DNA of 6,395 bases, from NCBI GenBank assembly GCA_947258735.1, contig CAMYJJ010000171.1, forward strand, positions 1 to 6,395, read 5' to 3'. The stretch comes from Thermodesulfovibrionia bacterium. Its GTDB lineage: Bacteria; Nitrospirota; Thermodesulfovibrionia; UBA6902. The notes beneath the pieces were generated by a model. It ran no database searches and was not told where the DNA came from. It saw only the letters and a list, made by a program, of their open reading frames with translations. Made by a program: the position numbers and the translations under genes. Below are positions 1-5,974 of this stretch, one piece after another. The stretch's first letter is position 1. Every line of letters starts with the position of its first letter.

Positions 1-248
1 AATTCAGCTTCACGACCATTCATCCTTATATACATGATCCTGAGCGGTCCTTTTCTGAATAACACTTTTTTATCAGTTGTAAGACTGATCCTTGAGACCC
101 CGGTAATTTTTGATCCGGCAATATCAAATCTGACATCAATATCACAGTCCGGATATTGGAGAGTATCCGCATGACTCTGCACTGGTGTCAGTAAATGACC
201 AAGAATGAGTACTACCAAACTGGTAAATATTGAAATAATGGAAATCAT
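1..248 (-). CDS. Exported protein, N-terminal fragment (possible M1-peptidase-like N-terminal domain)
   Basis: An open frame runs from an ATG at 248 leftwards off the window edge (82 codons visible, no stop). An in-frame TGA lies just upstream, so ATG 248 is the only good start, although no clear Shine-Dalgarno precedes it. The protein begins with an uncharged hydrophobic stretch (MISIISIFTSLVVLILGHLL) ending in a likely signal-peptidase I site at about QSHA-D, residue 27, so it is probably exported. The mature part (YPDCDIDVRFDIAGSKITGVSRISL) has alternating strand-forming residues and an 'ITG.SRISL' pattern. This recalls the first beta-strands of the N-terminal domain of M1-family aminopeptidase-like proteins. 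That family call is a resemblance only, since the catalytic region lies outside the window. It is transcribed divergently from the cysteine-rich gene at 540. Confidence 0.7.
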   Translation of the reverse strand, partial: MISIISIFTSLVVLILGHLLTPVQSHADTLQYPDCDIDVRFDIAGSKITGVSRISLTTDKKVLFRKGPLRIMYIRMNGREAE

Positions 249-483
249 AATATGTCTAACAGTATAACAAAGGATCAGCCGAAATGAAAAAATTCCATTT
301 TTTCATATAGCAACTGTTCATCACTATAAGCACCTTATGCATAAATACAGAGTACGAAATTAAATATTGTGATAAACTGTGTTATGAAAAATCATATGTT
401 CTGATTCATCTGCCGGAATACCCTATGCTATTGGAACATACATCATTACAGGGTGGCTCCGTGCAGTATTTCATGTCTCTGTG

Positions 484-489
484 TATAAT
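484..489 (+). promoter_or_regulatory. Possible -10 box (TATAAT) for the cysteine-rich gene
   Basis: A perfect TATAAT hexamer lies 50 bases before the GTG start at 540, a sensible distance for a short leader. No convincing -35 hexamer is found 15-19 bases upstream (the aligned sequence is GTGCAG), and the TG of an extended -10 is one base out of register. This is therefore a candidate only. The rest of the 249-539 spacer is AT-rich and shows nothing else clear. Confidence 0.3.
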
Positions 490-526
490 TTAAGGTGCAT
501 TTATAATATCAAATTTTAATAATCAG

Positions 527-533
527 AAAGGAG
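527..533 (+). promoter_or_regulatory. Ribosome binding site deciding a GTG start
   Basis: AAAGGAG sits six bases before the GTG at 540. It supports GTG rather than a later ATG as the start of the cysteine-rich protein, whose next methionine is residue 35, inside the conserved-looking region. Confidence 0.85.
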
Positions 534-539
534 TTTACT

Positions 540-809
540 GTGTCAGAAAAAAACCACATTCCTGTGCCAAAGGGAACCCCGGCATATTTTTGTGCCGACT
601 GCGGAGCTGTCGCCCTCAGTGCCGACGATGTCTGTAAAGTTATGGGGGTAGGAAAGAAGGCAGACTGGTGCGGCACAAAAGGAGTAAAACCTCCCTCATA
701 TTGTCATAACAAAGTTCATAAAGCCCGGTGGCAGTGCAAGAATTGCGGACAGATAGCTGTTAATCCTGAACTGCTCTGCGAACCAGAGAAACTTGACTCA
801 TCCGATTAG
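540..809 (+). CDS. Small cysteine-rich, probable zinc-binding protein with internal duplication (89 aa)
   Basis: I do not recognise the family. The protein has eight cysteines (residues 18, 21, 32, 44, 55, 66, 69, 80) and histidines at 6, 56 and 60. Two segments repeat the same plan: 'YFCADCGAVALSADDVC' (16-32) and 'WQCKNCGQIAVNPELLC' (64-80). Both read aromatic, one residue, C-x2-C-G-x-[VI]-A-[LV], then a cysteine ten residues on. C44 and C55 lie in the linker, within 'DWCGTKG' and 'PPSYCHNK'. CxxCG knuckles are typical of zinc ribbons and rubredoxin-like folds, so one or two structural metal sites are likely. It has no signal peptide or membrane segment and is therefore probably cytoplasmic. 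It starts with GTG behind a strong ribosome site and ends with TAG, 60 bases short of the convergent protease gene. A DNA-binding, redox or metal-handling role cannot be separated from sequence alone. Confidence 0.85.
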   Translation: MSEKNHIPVPKGTPAYFCADCGAVALSADDVCKVMGVGKKADWCGTKGVKPPSYCHNKVHKARWQCKNCGQIAVNPELLCEPEKLDSSD

Positions 810-869
810 GTTCTGCCTGAAACGGAGTGATGATCGCACTGGTGCACGGAAACCTGCTGGTCTCCATAG

Positions 870-2408
870 TTAACGGGGTGTTTCTGTTTTACGATTATTG
901 GCAGAAATCAGATACGTTTTGTCACCGGCTGCCTGGAGATCCGGAGAGCGGTCCTGCCTGATCCCATAGGTTTCAAGTATATTCTTATGGGTAGTAAGCG
1001 CCATTTGCCGGTCAATAGTAATCTGTGATCCCTGTTCATTGGAAAACGTCACCTTGGCATCACAGGAAGTTACCACCATCTTGTACATTTCATCAAAACT
1101 GCTGATCGATGAACCATTCACACTCTCTACAATCCAGCCGGCTACTTGTCTATAATCCCTGTTGACTTCAGCGGGCAGTACATTGATGACCGTTACCGCT
1201 TCTTTCCTGTCTTTTGAACTCCAGTTCGAGAGCTTCTCTCTGAGATCCTCTGCGTCAGATTTCCATTCGTTAAGTATGTTTTTCGTAAGCGGGCTGAAAA
1301 TCAAACCTCCAAAAATAAAATAACGTGGCTGTGTATCATACTGCTCAGGGGGAACCAGCAAAAAATCTTCCCGTGTTGTATCAAGAGATATGATAAGGTC
1401 TTTTATTTCTCCTGAACGCCATATCTGCACATGAATATCATCCCCTACCTGATGCTGTTCAACTGCATAATTATATCGAGCAAATACATCCGGCTCAATT
1501 TCCATTGTCCCGTCAGAAAACACCCTGCTTCCGTTAATCGATACGAGCCGGTCCAGTATATCGATCTTCCCTTCTGCGGGAGACCCGTCCACTACCTTGC
1601 TGATGCTGATACCCGGGTGCCTGCGCATTGCATCCTCATCTTCTGTTTCCAGGTTGTTTGCGTATTCTGTAATCAGACCAAGATGCGGGAAGCCATTATA
1701 CACACCATCTTCTATGTCCATAAGAAAGTGATTGATTACCGTGGTAGGGATAGCATGCGCAATTGTTCCTGATTTATTGGCCTGCATTACAATACCTGCT
1801 ATCTCACCCTGATACAATACTGGTCCGCCACTGTACCCCGCCTCAATCAGGGACAATATTTCTCCTGCAAGCAACGTGCTGCTGCTGTGCCTGTAGAGCC
1901 TGTGTCTGTTATCAGTCAAAACGCCATCAGTGATAGTCAGCTGCTCATGATCAGGGAATCCGTAGATAAGCACTTTTTCGTGATGAACCAGTCTGGAAGA
2001 AATGTTAAGCGGCTCGGTATTATTAAAAAATCCTGTATCCTTTACATGAAGAATTGCCAGGTCTGACTCATGGGATACAAAGGCAACATAAGCCTCATAA
2101 TGTCTGTCCTCCAGGGCTTTTCTTACCTTGATATCAGTGCTGTCTGCAATAACATGGGCACTGGTGATAATTCGATGACCGGAAATTATGCTTCCCGTTC
2201 CTGTTTCAATACTGTCGGGCAGTGTTACCCATGGGTTGCTGTAATCCGGTTCATTTACAACAGAATAAATCTGTACTATGGAATTATTGTTATCATCGTT
2301 CAACCCGTGTTCCGCAAAAGCAGGGACATTCAGCACCCATGATGATAGAATGCACATACCATAAAGTATGTTGAGAATAAATATATGTACGGTTCTGTTT
2401 GCTGTCAT
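870..2408 (-). CDS. Exported Deg/HtrA-type serine protease with Deg9-like C-terminal PDZ domains (512 aa)
   Basis: This is probably a periplasmic trypsin-fold endoprotease for protein quality control. Residues 1-32 form a signal peptide (hydrophobic core about 8-28, cleavage near PAFA-E). The protease domain covers about 40-235. The catalytic triad is visible as H85 in 'ITSAHVI', D116 in 'SHESDLAIL' and S193 in 'AGYSGGPVL', followed by 'GIVMQ' and 'IPTTVINHFL'. The usual N before the catalytic serine is Y192. A first PDZ domain (about 240-345) has 'PHLGL', 'PGISISKV' and the 'FSDGT' insert, and a second region (about 360-460) begins 'YFIFGGLIFSPLT'. Both match the plan of plant Deg9-type proteases (PDZ plus PDZ_3-like domain) better than classical DegP. 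The start at ATG 2408 is the first in frame after a TGA and has only a weak ribosome site. It lies downstream of the OmpA-family gene, behind that gene's terminator, so it probably has its own promoter, which I could not locate. Confidence 0.9.
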   Translation of the reverse strand: MTANRTVHIFILNILYGMCILSSWVLNVPAFAEHGLNDDNNNSIVQIYSVVNEPDYSNPWVTLPDSIETGTGSIISGHRIITSAHVIADSTDIKVRKALEDRHYEAYVAFVSHESDLAILHVKDTGFFNNTEPLNISSRLVHHEKVLIYGFPDHEQLTITDGVLTDNRHRLYRHSSSTLLAGEILSLIEAGYSGGPVLYQGEIAGIVMQANKSGTIAHAIPTTVINHFLMDIEDGVYNGFPHLGLITEYANNLETEDEDAMRRHPGISISKVVDGSPAEGKIDILDRLVSINGSRVFSDGTMEIEPDVFARYNYAVEQHQVGDDIHVQIWRSGEIKDLIISLDTTREDFLLVPPEQYDTQPRYFIFGGLIFSPLTKNILNEWKSDAEDLREKLSNWSSKDRKEAVTVINVLPAEVNRDYRQVAGWIVESVNGSSISSFDEMYKMVVTSCDAKVTFSNEQGSQITIDRQMALTTHKNILETYGIRQDRSPDLQAAGDKTYLISANNRKTETPR

Positions 2409-2730
2409 TAGTCCATCGGCAGATCACCCGGTCTGGTTTCAATAAATAAATCCAGATCATAAAAAGGTTATGTATCATTTCAGTCACCTCTTGTCTGCTT
2501 AATTATTTTTCGGTTTTCAGGCGTAAAATCTTTAAAATAAATTAAGTGATGGACAAATACTACGTGTCTTAAAAGCTGGAACAGATTGATATTCCTTATA
2601 AATCATTAGATAGGGGGTGAGGATTGTGCGGGCATAAAAGTGCCCGTCTGGAGGTTTTACACCCCCGAGACGGGCACTGTACGTTGCAAGCGGTTAAAAT
2701 TAACCTTAAGACTATTCAGCAATTACCGGG
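2409..2730. other. Intergenic spacer between OmpA-family gene and protease gene
   Basis: Read on the minus strand, this holds the terminator palindrome at 2613-2678, then about 120 AT-rich bases. Next comes a good Shine-Dalgarno (AGAGGTGA, 2491-2484) five bases before an ATG at 2478, which is not in the protease frame. No convincing promoter for the protease was found, only weak partial hexamers around 2530-2565. Confidence 0.6.
2635..2678 (-). terminator. Rho-independent terminator of the OmpA-family gene
   Basis: On the minus strand, AGTGCCCGTCT (2678-2668) pairs perfectly with AGACGGGCACT (2649-2639) to give an 11-bp GC-rich stem. Above a single bulged C, GGGGG and CCTCC add five more pairs (one G-U in RNA) around a 7-base loop. 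The stem runs directly into TTTTAT. It lies 53 bases after the OmpA-family stop codon. The plus-strand reading lacks a T-tract, so termination should act in the minus direction only. Confidence 0.88.
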
Positions 2731-4035
2731 TCATGGCATTTTCTCAATAATTGTTGAAATAACTGCAACAACTCTCCGGTTCATCTGTCTTCCCTCTGCT
2801 GTGCTGTTATCTGCAATCGGGCGCGACTCACCGTATCCTTCAGCCTTGATACGGGAAGGATGGATTCCAAAATCCACTAAATGCTGCATAACATTCAAAG
2901 CTCTCTTCTCAGAGAGTTTCAGGTTATGTCCATCATTCCCTGCACTGTCAGTATGTCCTTCAATGACAGCAGTAGTATCCGGATATGTTTTGAGAAAATT
3001 GGCCACCTTCTCAATATGATCATGAAATGCATTTTTCACAACTGCACTGTTGGTATCAAAATCCACTTTCATTTCAATTGAGACTTTTTCTTTAATCGGC
3101 AAGGGACAGCCAGCTGCATCGACCTTAATTCCCCTTGCAGTTCGGGGACAGTTGTCCTGGTAGTCATAGACCCCGTCTTTATCGCTGTCCAGGGGACAAC
3201 CTGATGAGTCAACAGCGGCCCTGGATGGGGTACCGGAACACCTGTCCCGCGAGTCAGGTACGCCATCTCCATCGCTGTCCATGGGACATCCCTTTCCGTC
3301 GACCGCAACGCCCGTAGGAGTTCCGGTGCACTGGTCCATATCGTCTGACACCCCGTCACCATCTGAATCTACAGGACACCCGCTTCCATCTACCTGTACA
3401 CCGGACGGCGTGTTCGCGCATGAATCCATATCGTCTGTGACACCGTCACCGTCACTGTCCATCGGCTCCGGCTTGGGCGGCGGCGGGGCTGCTTTTTCGG
3501 GTTTTGCTCCGATGAGATAGGAGAGTCCGGCTTTATACAGAAGATTATGATTTGTTTCATCAAAGGATATGATATGACGCACCCCTACCCTGAATGCCAG
3601 GGATTCGGTAAGGAAAAATTTAATGCCGCCCCCGTAGTTGGCCAGGTAGTCAGTTTCGTCACCGACGCCGTCCACATCAATGGTTATCGCTCCCCCTCCA
3701 ACCGCAATATAAGGCAGTACATCCTTGTCAGCCATAAAATGATAGAGGGCCTCCAGCCGGTAGACAAATGCATCCACACTCTCTTTGCCTGCTGACTTGA
3801 GATCTGTATCAACATAATTAAACGCTGCTTCAATACCTATACGTTCCGTAATGTTATAGCCCAGCACAGCACCATAGGCAGGATCACTGTTAATGGACTG
3901 CTCATCATCAAAAACATACCCGCCTATGAGCGGCGACACAGAAACTGCCCCTGCCCTGTTTTCAGCTGAAACACCTGTCAAAAAAATTGCAGTAAGACTA
4001 AAAATCATCAATAACAATACTCTGCATACTTTCAT
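2731..4035 (-). CDS. OmpA-family outer-membrane protein with beta-barrel, four TSP3 repeats and peptidoglycan-binding domain (434 aa)
   Basis: This protein links the outer membrane to the cell wall. Residues 1-24 are a signal peptide (MKVCRVLLLMIFSLTAIFLTGVSA). Residues 25-175 look like an eight-stranded OmpA-type barrel ('PLIGGYVFDDEQSI', 'YIAVGGGAI', 'YGGGIKFFLTESLAFRVGVRHI'). A Pro-rich hinge (APPPPKPEP) leads to four 30-residue thrombospondin type 3 repeats (193-312), each with a DxDxDGV calcium-type loop and two cysteines. The OmpA domain (about 320-434) has 'IEGHTDSAGNDGHNLKLSEKRA'. D363 and R378 have the same spacing as the diaminopimelate-contacting Asp and Arg of E. coli OmpA. The start at 4035 is chosen over ATG 4083 because AAGGAG lies seven bases upstream and the signal peptide begins there; the longer form would add 16 charged residues in front of it. 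It has its own promoter and terminator, so it is probably monocistronic. Confidence 0.95.
   Translation of the reverse strand: MKVCRVLLLMIFSLTAIFLTGVSAENRAGAVSVSPLIGGYVFDDEQSINSDPAYGAVLGYNITERIGIEAAFNYVDTDLKSAGKESVDAFVYRLEALYHFMADKDVLPYIAVGGGAITIDVDGVGDETDYLANYGGGIKFFLTESLAFRVGVRHIISFDETNHNLLYKAGLSYLIGAKPEKAAPPPPKPEPMDSDGDGVTDDMDSCANTPSGVQVDGSGCPVDSDGDGVSDDMDQCTGTPTGVAVDGKGCPMDSDGDGVPDSRDRCSGTPSRAAVDSSGCPLDSDKDGVYDYQDNCPRTARGIKVDAAGCPLPIKEKVSIEMKVDFDTNSAVVKNAFHDHIEKVANFLKTYPDTTAVIEGHTDSAGNDGHNLKLSEKRALNVMQHLVDFGIHPSRIKAEGYGESRPIADNSTAEGRQMNRRVVAVISTIIEKMP
3100..3459 (-). repeat. Four tandem 90-bp units encoding thrombospondin type 3 repeats
   Basis: Four in-frame units of 30 codons each encode residues 193-312 of the OmpA-family protein. 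Each begins DSD(G/K)DGV and ends GCP plus one hydrophobic residue. The first three units are the most alike, and the fourth has diverged (DSDKDGVYDYQDNCPRTARG). The Asp ladders are the calcium-coordinating pattern of the TSP3 family. They probably form a rigid spacer between barrel and peptidoglycan-binding domain. Confidence 0.92.
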
Positions 4036-4042
4036 ACTCTCT

Positions 4043-4050
4043 CTCCTTTC
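4043..4050 (-). promoter_or_regulatory. Ribosome binding site deciding the OmpA-family start
   Basis: GAAAGGAG on the minus strand lies seven bases before the ATG at 4035 and fixes the start at the signal peptide rather than at the upstream in-frame ATG 4083. Confidence 0.88.
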
Positions 4051-4115
4051 AATTTTCAGACAACGATTGATTTTGTTAATCATATTAAATGGTTTGATGC
4101 ATCTCTATGATATTA

Positions 4116-4143
4116 ATAATAGTACAAATATTCTAAATGTCAA
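4116..4143 (-). promoter_or_regulatory. Sigma70-type promoter of the OmpA-family gene
   Basis: On the minus strand a perfect -35 box TTGACA (4143-4138) is followed, after 16 bases, by TATTAT (4121-4116), which matches the -10 consensus at five of six positions. Initiation would fall near 4109, giving a leader of about 74 bases before the ATG at 4035. The -35 box is flanked upstream by an A-rich run on the minus strand that could act as an UP element. Confidence 0.65.
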
Positions 4144-4257
4144 TTTTTTTAAACGTTGATCTTTATGTGTGGGCTCGAAATTCTTACATTAACAACACAT
4201 TTCATTGCATTTCCGTATCCTCTGACCCTACGCATACTCAGCTTCCCTCTGCTGTTC

Positions 4258-4275
4258 CAATACGCATTTGTATTG
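4258..4275. promoter_or_regulatory. 18-bp dyad, possible operator
   Basis: CAATAC-GCATTT-GTATTG is a perfect 6-bp inverted repeat with a 6-bp spacer, the geometry of a dimeric repressor site. It lies about 115 bases upstream of the OmpA-family -35 box, rather far for a simple repressor. It could equally be chance in AT-rich DNA. Confidence 0.2.
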
Positions 4276-4327
4276 TTAAATTACATTGAAATGCCGGGAT
4301 GTTCCGCATAATATACCACATGTACGG

Positions 4328-4366
4328 AAATAAGAAAATAAATAATTACTGTCATATATGAGTAAT
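4328..4366 (-). terminator. Weak terminator candidate after the transporter operon
   Basis: On the minus strand, immediately after the permease stop codon, ATTACT (4366-4361) can pair with AGTAAT (4350-4345) around a 10-base loop. A T-rich run (TATTTATTTTCTTATTT) follows. The stem is short and AT-only apart from one pair, so it may terminate poorly and allow some read-through. Confidence 0.3.
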
Positions 4367-4371
4367 ACCGT

Positions 4372-5187
4372 TCATATCTGTGCAGTCCGGCCTTTCATCA
4401 GGGTCAATATAAAAATCCCGATACTGACAAGAACGATGGTCGGTCCTGATGCTGTGTCAAGGTATACTGACCCGGCAAGCCCCACAATCCCTGATATTAC
4501 ACCGAAGACACTTGAATAGCTGAAAAGCTGTCTCATGTTTGAGGCTACATTTTTTGCTGCAGCAGCCGGAACTATTATCAGAGAGGTTACCAGTATGATT
4601 CCTATTATTTTAAGGCTGACCGTCACAACAATAGCAATAATAAAAAAAAGCAGGTACTCAAACAACCGTACATTAATTCCCTCGACCTGGGCCAGTTCCC
4701 TGTTAAAGGTGATCTGAAGAAAAGACTTGAAAAAAGCCAGCATGGTCACGACAGTCATTACTCCCACCGCCAGGATAATAAGAAGGTCGGCCGTTGTAAT
4801 CGCAAGAATATCCCCAAAGAGATATGAAAACAGATCAGCCCGGTACCCCTTCAACATTCCCATGATCAGCATTCCGGAAGCGATTGCACCTGAAAAAGCT
4901 ATACCGATGACAGTATCATGGGAAAGGCCCGTCCTTTCCGACAGAAAGGCAATAACAAATGATATGAGGACTGCCATAACAATAGATGACAGGGACAGGT
5001 CAATGCCAAGCAGGGCCCCGACTGCTATGCCTGCAAAGGCCGAATGAGAAATGGCATCAGAGAAAAATGACATCCTGCGAAGTACCACGAAGTTACCCAC
5101 AAAGGGACAGAGGAGGCCCACCATGACAGAAGCAACCAAGGCCCTCTGCATAAATGGATATGCCATAAATTCACTAATCATGGTCAT
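4372..5187 (-). CDS. znuB: Metal ABC transporter permease, ABC-3 family (ZnuB/MntB-like, 271 aa)
   Basis: This is the inner-membrane channel subunit for a divalent metal, most likely zinc or manganese. The chain is almost wholly hydrophobic with roughly eight or nine membrane segments (about 15-36, 43-62, 65-82, 93-112, 132-152, 176-190, 193-213, 222-243, 249-265). Family hallmarks are 'VLRRMSFFSDAISHSAFAGIAVG' split across 35-57, 'GLSHDTVIGIAFS' (87-99), 'SYLFGDIL' (121-128), 'VEGINV' (168-173) and 'TSLIIVPAAAA' (201-211). The length is normal for ABC-3 permeases. ATG 5187 overlaps the end of the ATPase gene by 14 bases, and a second ATG at 5181 would overlap by 8. The nearest Shine-Dalgarno-like GGGAGG is about 16 bases upstream, so translational coupling to the ATPase gene is likely. 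The symbol reflects family resemblance, because sequence alone does not settle Zn against Mn or Fe. Confidence 0.93.
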   Translation of the reverse strand: MTMISEFMAYPFMQRALVASVMVGLLCPFVGNFVVLRRMSFFSDAISHSAFAGIAVGALLGIDLSLSSIVMAVLISFVIAFLSERTGLSHDTVIGIAFSGAIASGMLIMGMLKGYRADLFSYLFGDILAITTADLLIILAVGVMTVVTMLAFFKSFLQITFNRELAQVEGINVRLFEYLLFFIIAIVVTVSLKIIGIILVTSLIIVPAAAAKNVASNMRQLFSYSSVFGVISGIVGLAGSVYLDTASGPTIVLVSIGIFILTLMKGRTAQI

Positions 5188-5926
5188 GACAGCTGTGTTT
5201 ATATCCTCCCATCATCTCACCGTAAATACTTTTGATGACCTCATCAGTCAATGTTACAGCAGGTTTTCCGCTGCAGACGAGTTTTCTGTTCAGGCAAAGC
5301 ACATCGTCAGCAAAACGGTATACAACATTTAAGTCATGGGACACGATGATTACCGTCAGTTCATCTTCCTTATTCAGTCTCATGACCAGATCATGGAACC
5401 TCTCCTGTCCCTCAATGTCAACACCCGATGACGGTTCATCAAGAAAGAGGATTTTGGGTTCGTTCACTATCGCCTTTGCGATCATGATCCTTTGCAGTTC
5501 TCCTCCTGACAGGCTGCCGACACCTCTGTCCTTCAGGTCTTTGGCGCCAACAACATCGAGAAGTTGCTCGATATGCTCATCCTCCTGCTTTCTTTTGTGA
5601 AACGGGAACGAAAAGGCAGGAGGAACGGTAAAATGCAGCAGCTCGGAAACAGTCAGGGGGAATGACCGGTCAAAATCCAGTTTCTGGGGCACATACCCGA
5701 CTTTGGACGACAGATCACCGTTGCCTATGGGATGACCATAGATTAATATTGAACCCTGCTGATAGGGAATCAGTCCAAGTATGGCCTTTACCAGGGTGGT
5801 CTTGCCTGCCCCGTTTGGACCTATAATGGCAACTACCTTGCCCTTTTGAACTGAGAACGTTATGTTCTCCAGCAGATGTCTTTCATTGACCGTCACACAG
5901 AGATTTTCAACGCGTAATGCATCCAT
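5174..5926 (-). CDS. znuC: Metal ABC transporter ATP-binding protein (ZnuC/MntA-like, 250 aa)
   Basis: This is the cytoplasmic ATPase that drives the permease encoded just downstream. All ABC motifs are intact: Walker A GPNGAGKT (36-43), Q-loop Q81 in 'GYVPQKLDFD', signature LSGGELQR (139-146), Walker B ILFLDEP (159-165, with catalytic E164), D-loop SSGVD, and switch H197 in 'IIVSHDL'. 'FDRSFPLTV' after the Q-loop is typical of the Zn/Mn uptake subfamily. The C-terminus is 'HSCHDHD', rich in potential metal ligands. The frame stays open upstream to 6085, but those 53 extra codons are mostly translation of the repeat element at 5975-6106. ATG 5926 (MDALRVENL) gives the normal family length and begins at the first beta-strand. 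Its ribosome site is weak (GGGAT about eight bases upstream). It forms an operon with the permease gene. Confidence 0.93.
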   Translation of the reverse strand: MDALRVENLCVTVNERHLLENITFSVQKGKVVAIIGPNGAGKTTLVKAILGLIPYQQGSILIYGHPIGNGDLSSKVGYVPQKLDFDRSFPLTVSELLHFTVPPAFSFPFHKRKQEDEHIEQLLDVVGAKDLKDRGVGSLSGGELQRIMIAKAIVNEPKILFLDEPSSGVDIEGQERFHDLVMRLNKEDELTVIIVSHDLNVVYRFADDVLCLNRKLVCSGKPAVTLTDEVIKSIYGEMMGGYKHSCHDHD

Positions 5927-5974
5927 GATGTTATCCCGATAAACATATTTGCACTTAAATGTAGTGTATTTTTC

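Larger units (their letters stand above)
4036..4371. other. Intergenic spacer between permease gene and OmpA-family gene
   Basis: Reading on the minus strand it contains, in order, a weak AT-rich terminator candidate just after the permease stop, an 18-bp dyad CAATAC-N6-GTATTG (4258-4275), the OmpA-family promoter (4116-4143), a leader of about 70 bases and the ribosome site. No credible coding sequence was found. A 28-codon minus-strand frame in the middle lacks a good ribosome site. Confidence 0.6.

Noticed and set aside
451..466. Sigma54-like TGGC...GC motif upstream of the cysteine-rich gene
   Set aside because: The GG and GC dinucleotides are separated by six bases, not the ten that are required.
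810..869. Bidirectional terminator between the convergent genes at 809 and 870
   Set aside because: Only a 4-bp GCAC/GTGC hairpin is visible, with no T-tract on either strand.
2613..2678. CRISPR or tandem-repeat reading of the repeated GGGCA/TGCCC motifs
   Set aside because: The copies are inverted and nested, not direct repeats with unique spacers. They form hairpins.
2624..3019. Plus-strand open frame antisense to the end of the OmpA-family gene
   Set aside because: It starts within the terminator palindrome and runs opposite a well-supported OmpA domain, with no ribosome site or recognisable motif.
3135..3520. Open frames on both strands across the TSP3-coding region
   Set aside because: They are shadows produced by the 90-bp periodic GC-rich repeats and show Pro/Ser/His-rich, low-complexity translations without ribosome sites.
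4036..4083. Upstream in-frame ATG at 4083 for the OmpA-family gene
   Set aside because: It would place 16 charged residues before the signal peptide, and the clear AAGGAG site serves ATG 4035.
4302..4329. TTCCGCAT/ATG-TA-CGGAA hairpin as the transporter operon terminator
   Set aside because: The stem is interrupted by a two-base bulge and no U-tract follows on the minus strand.
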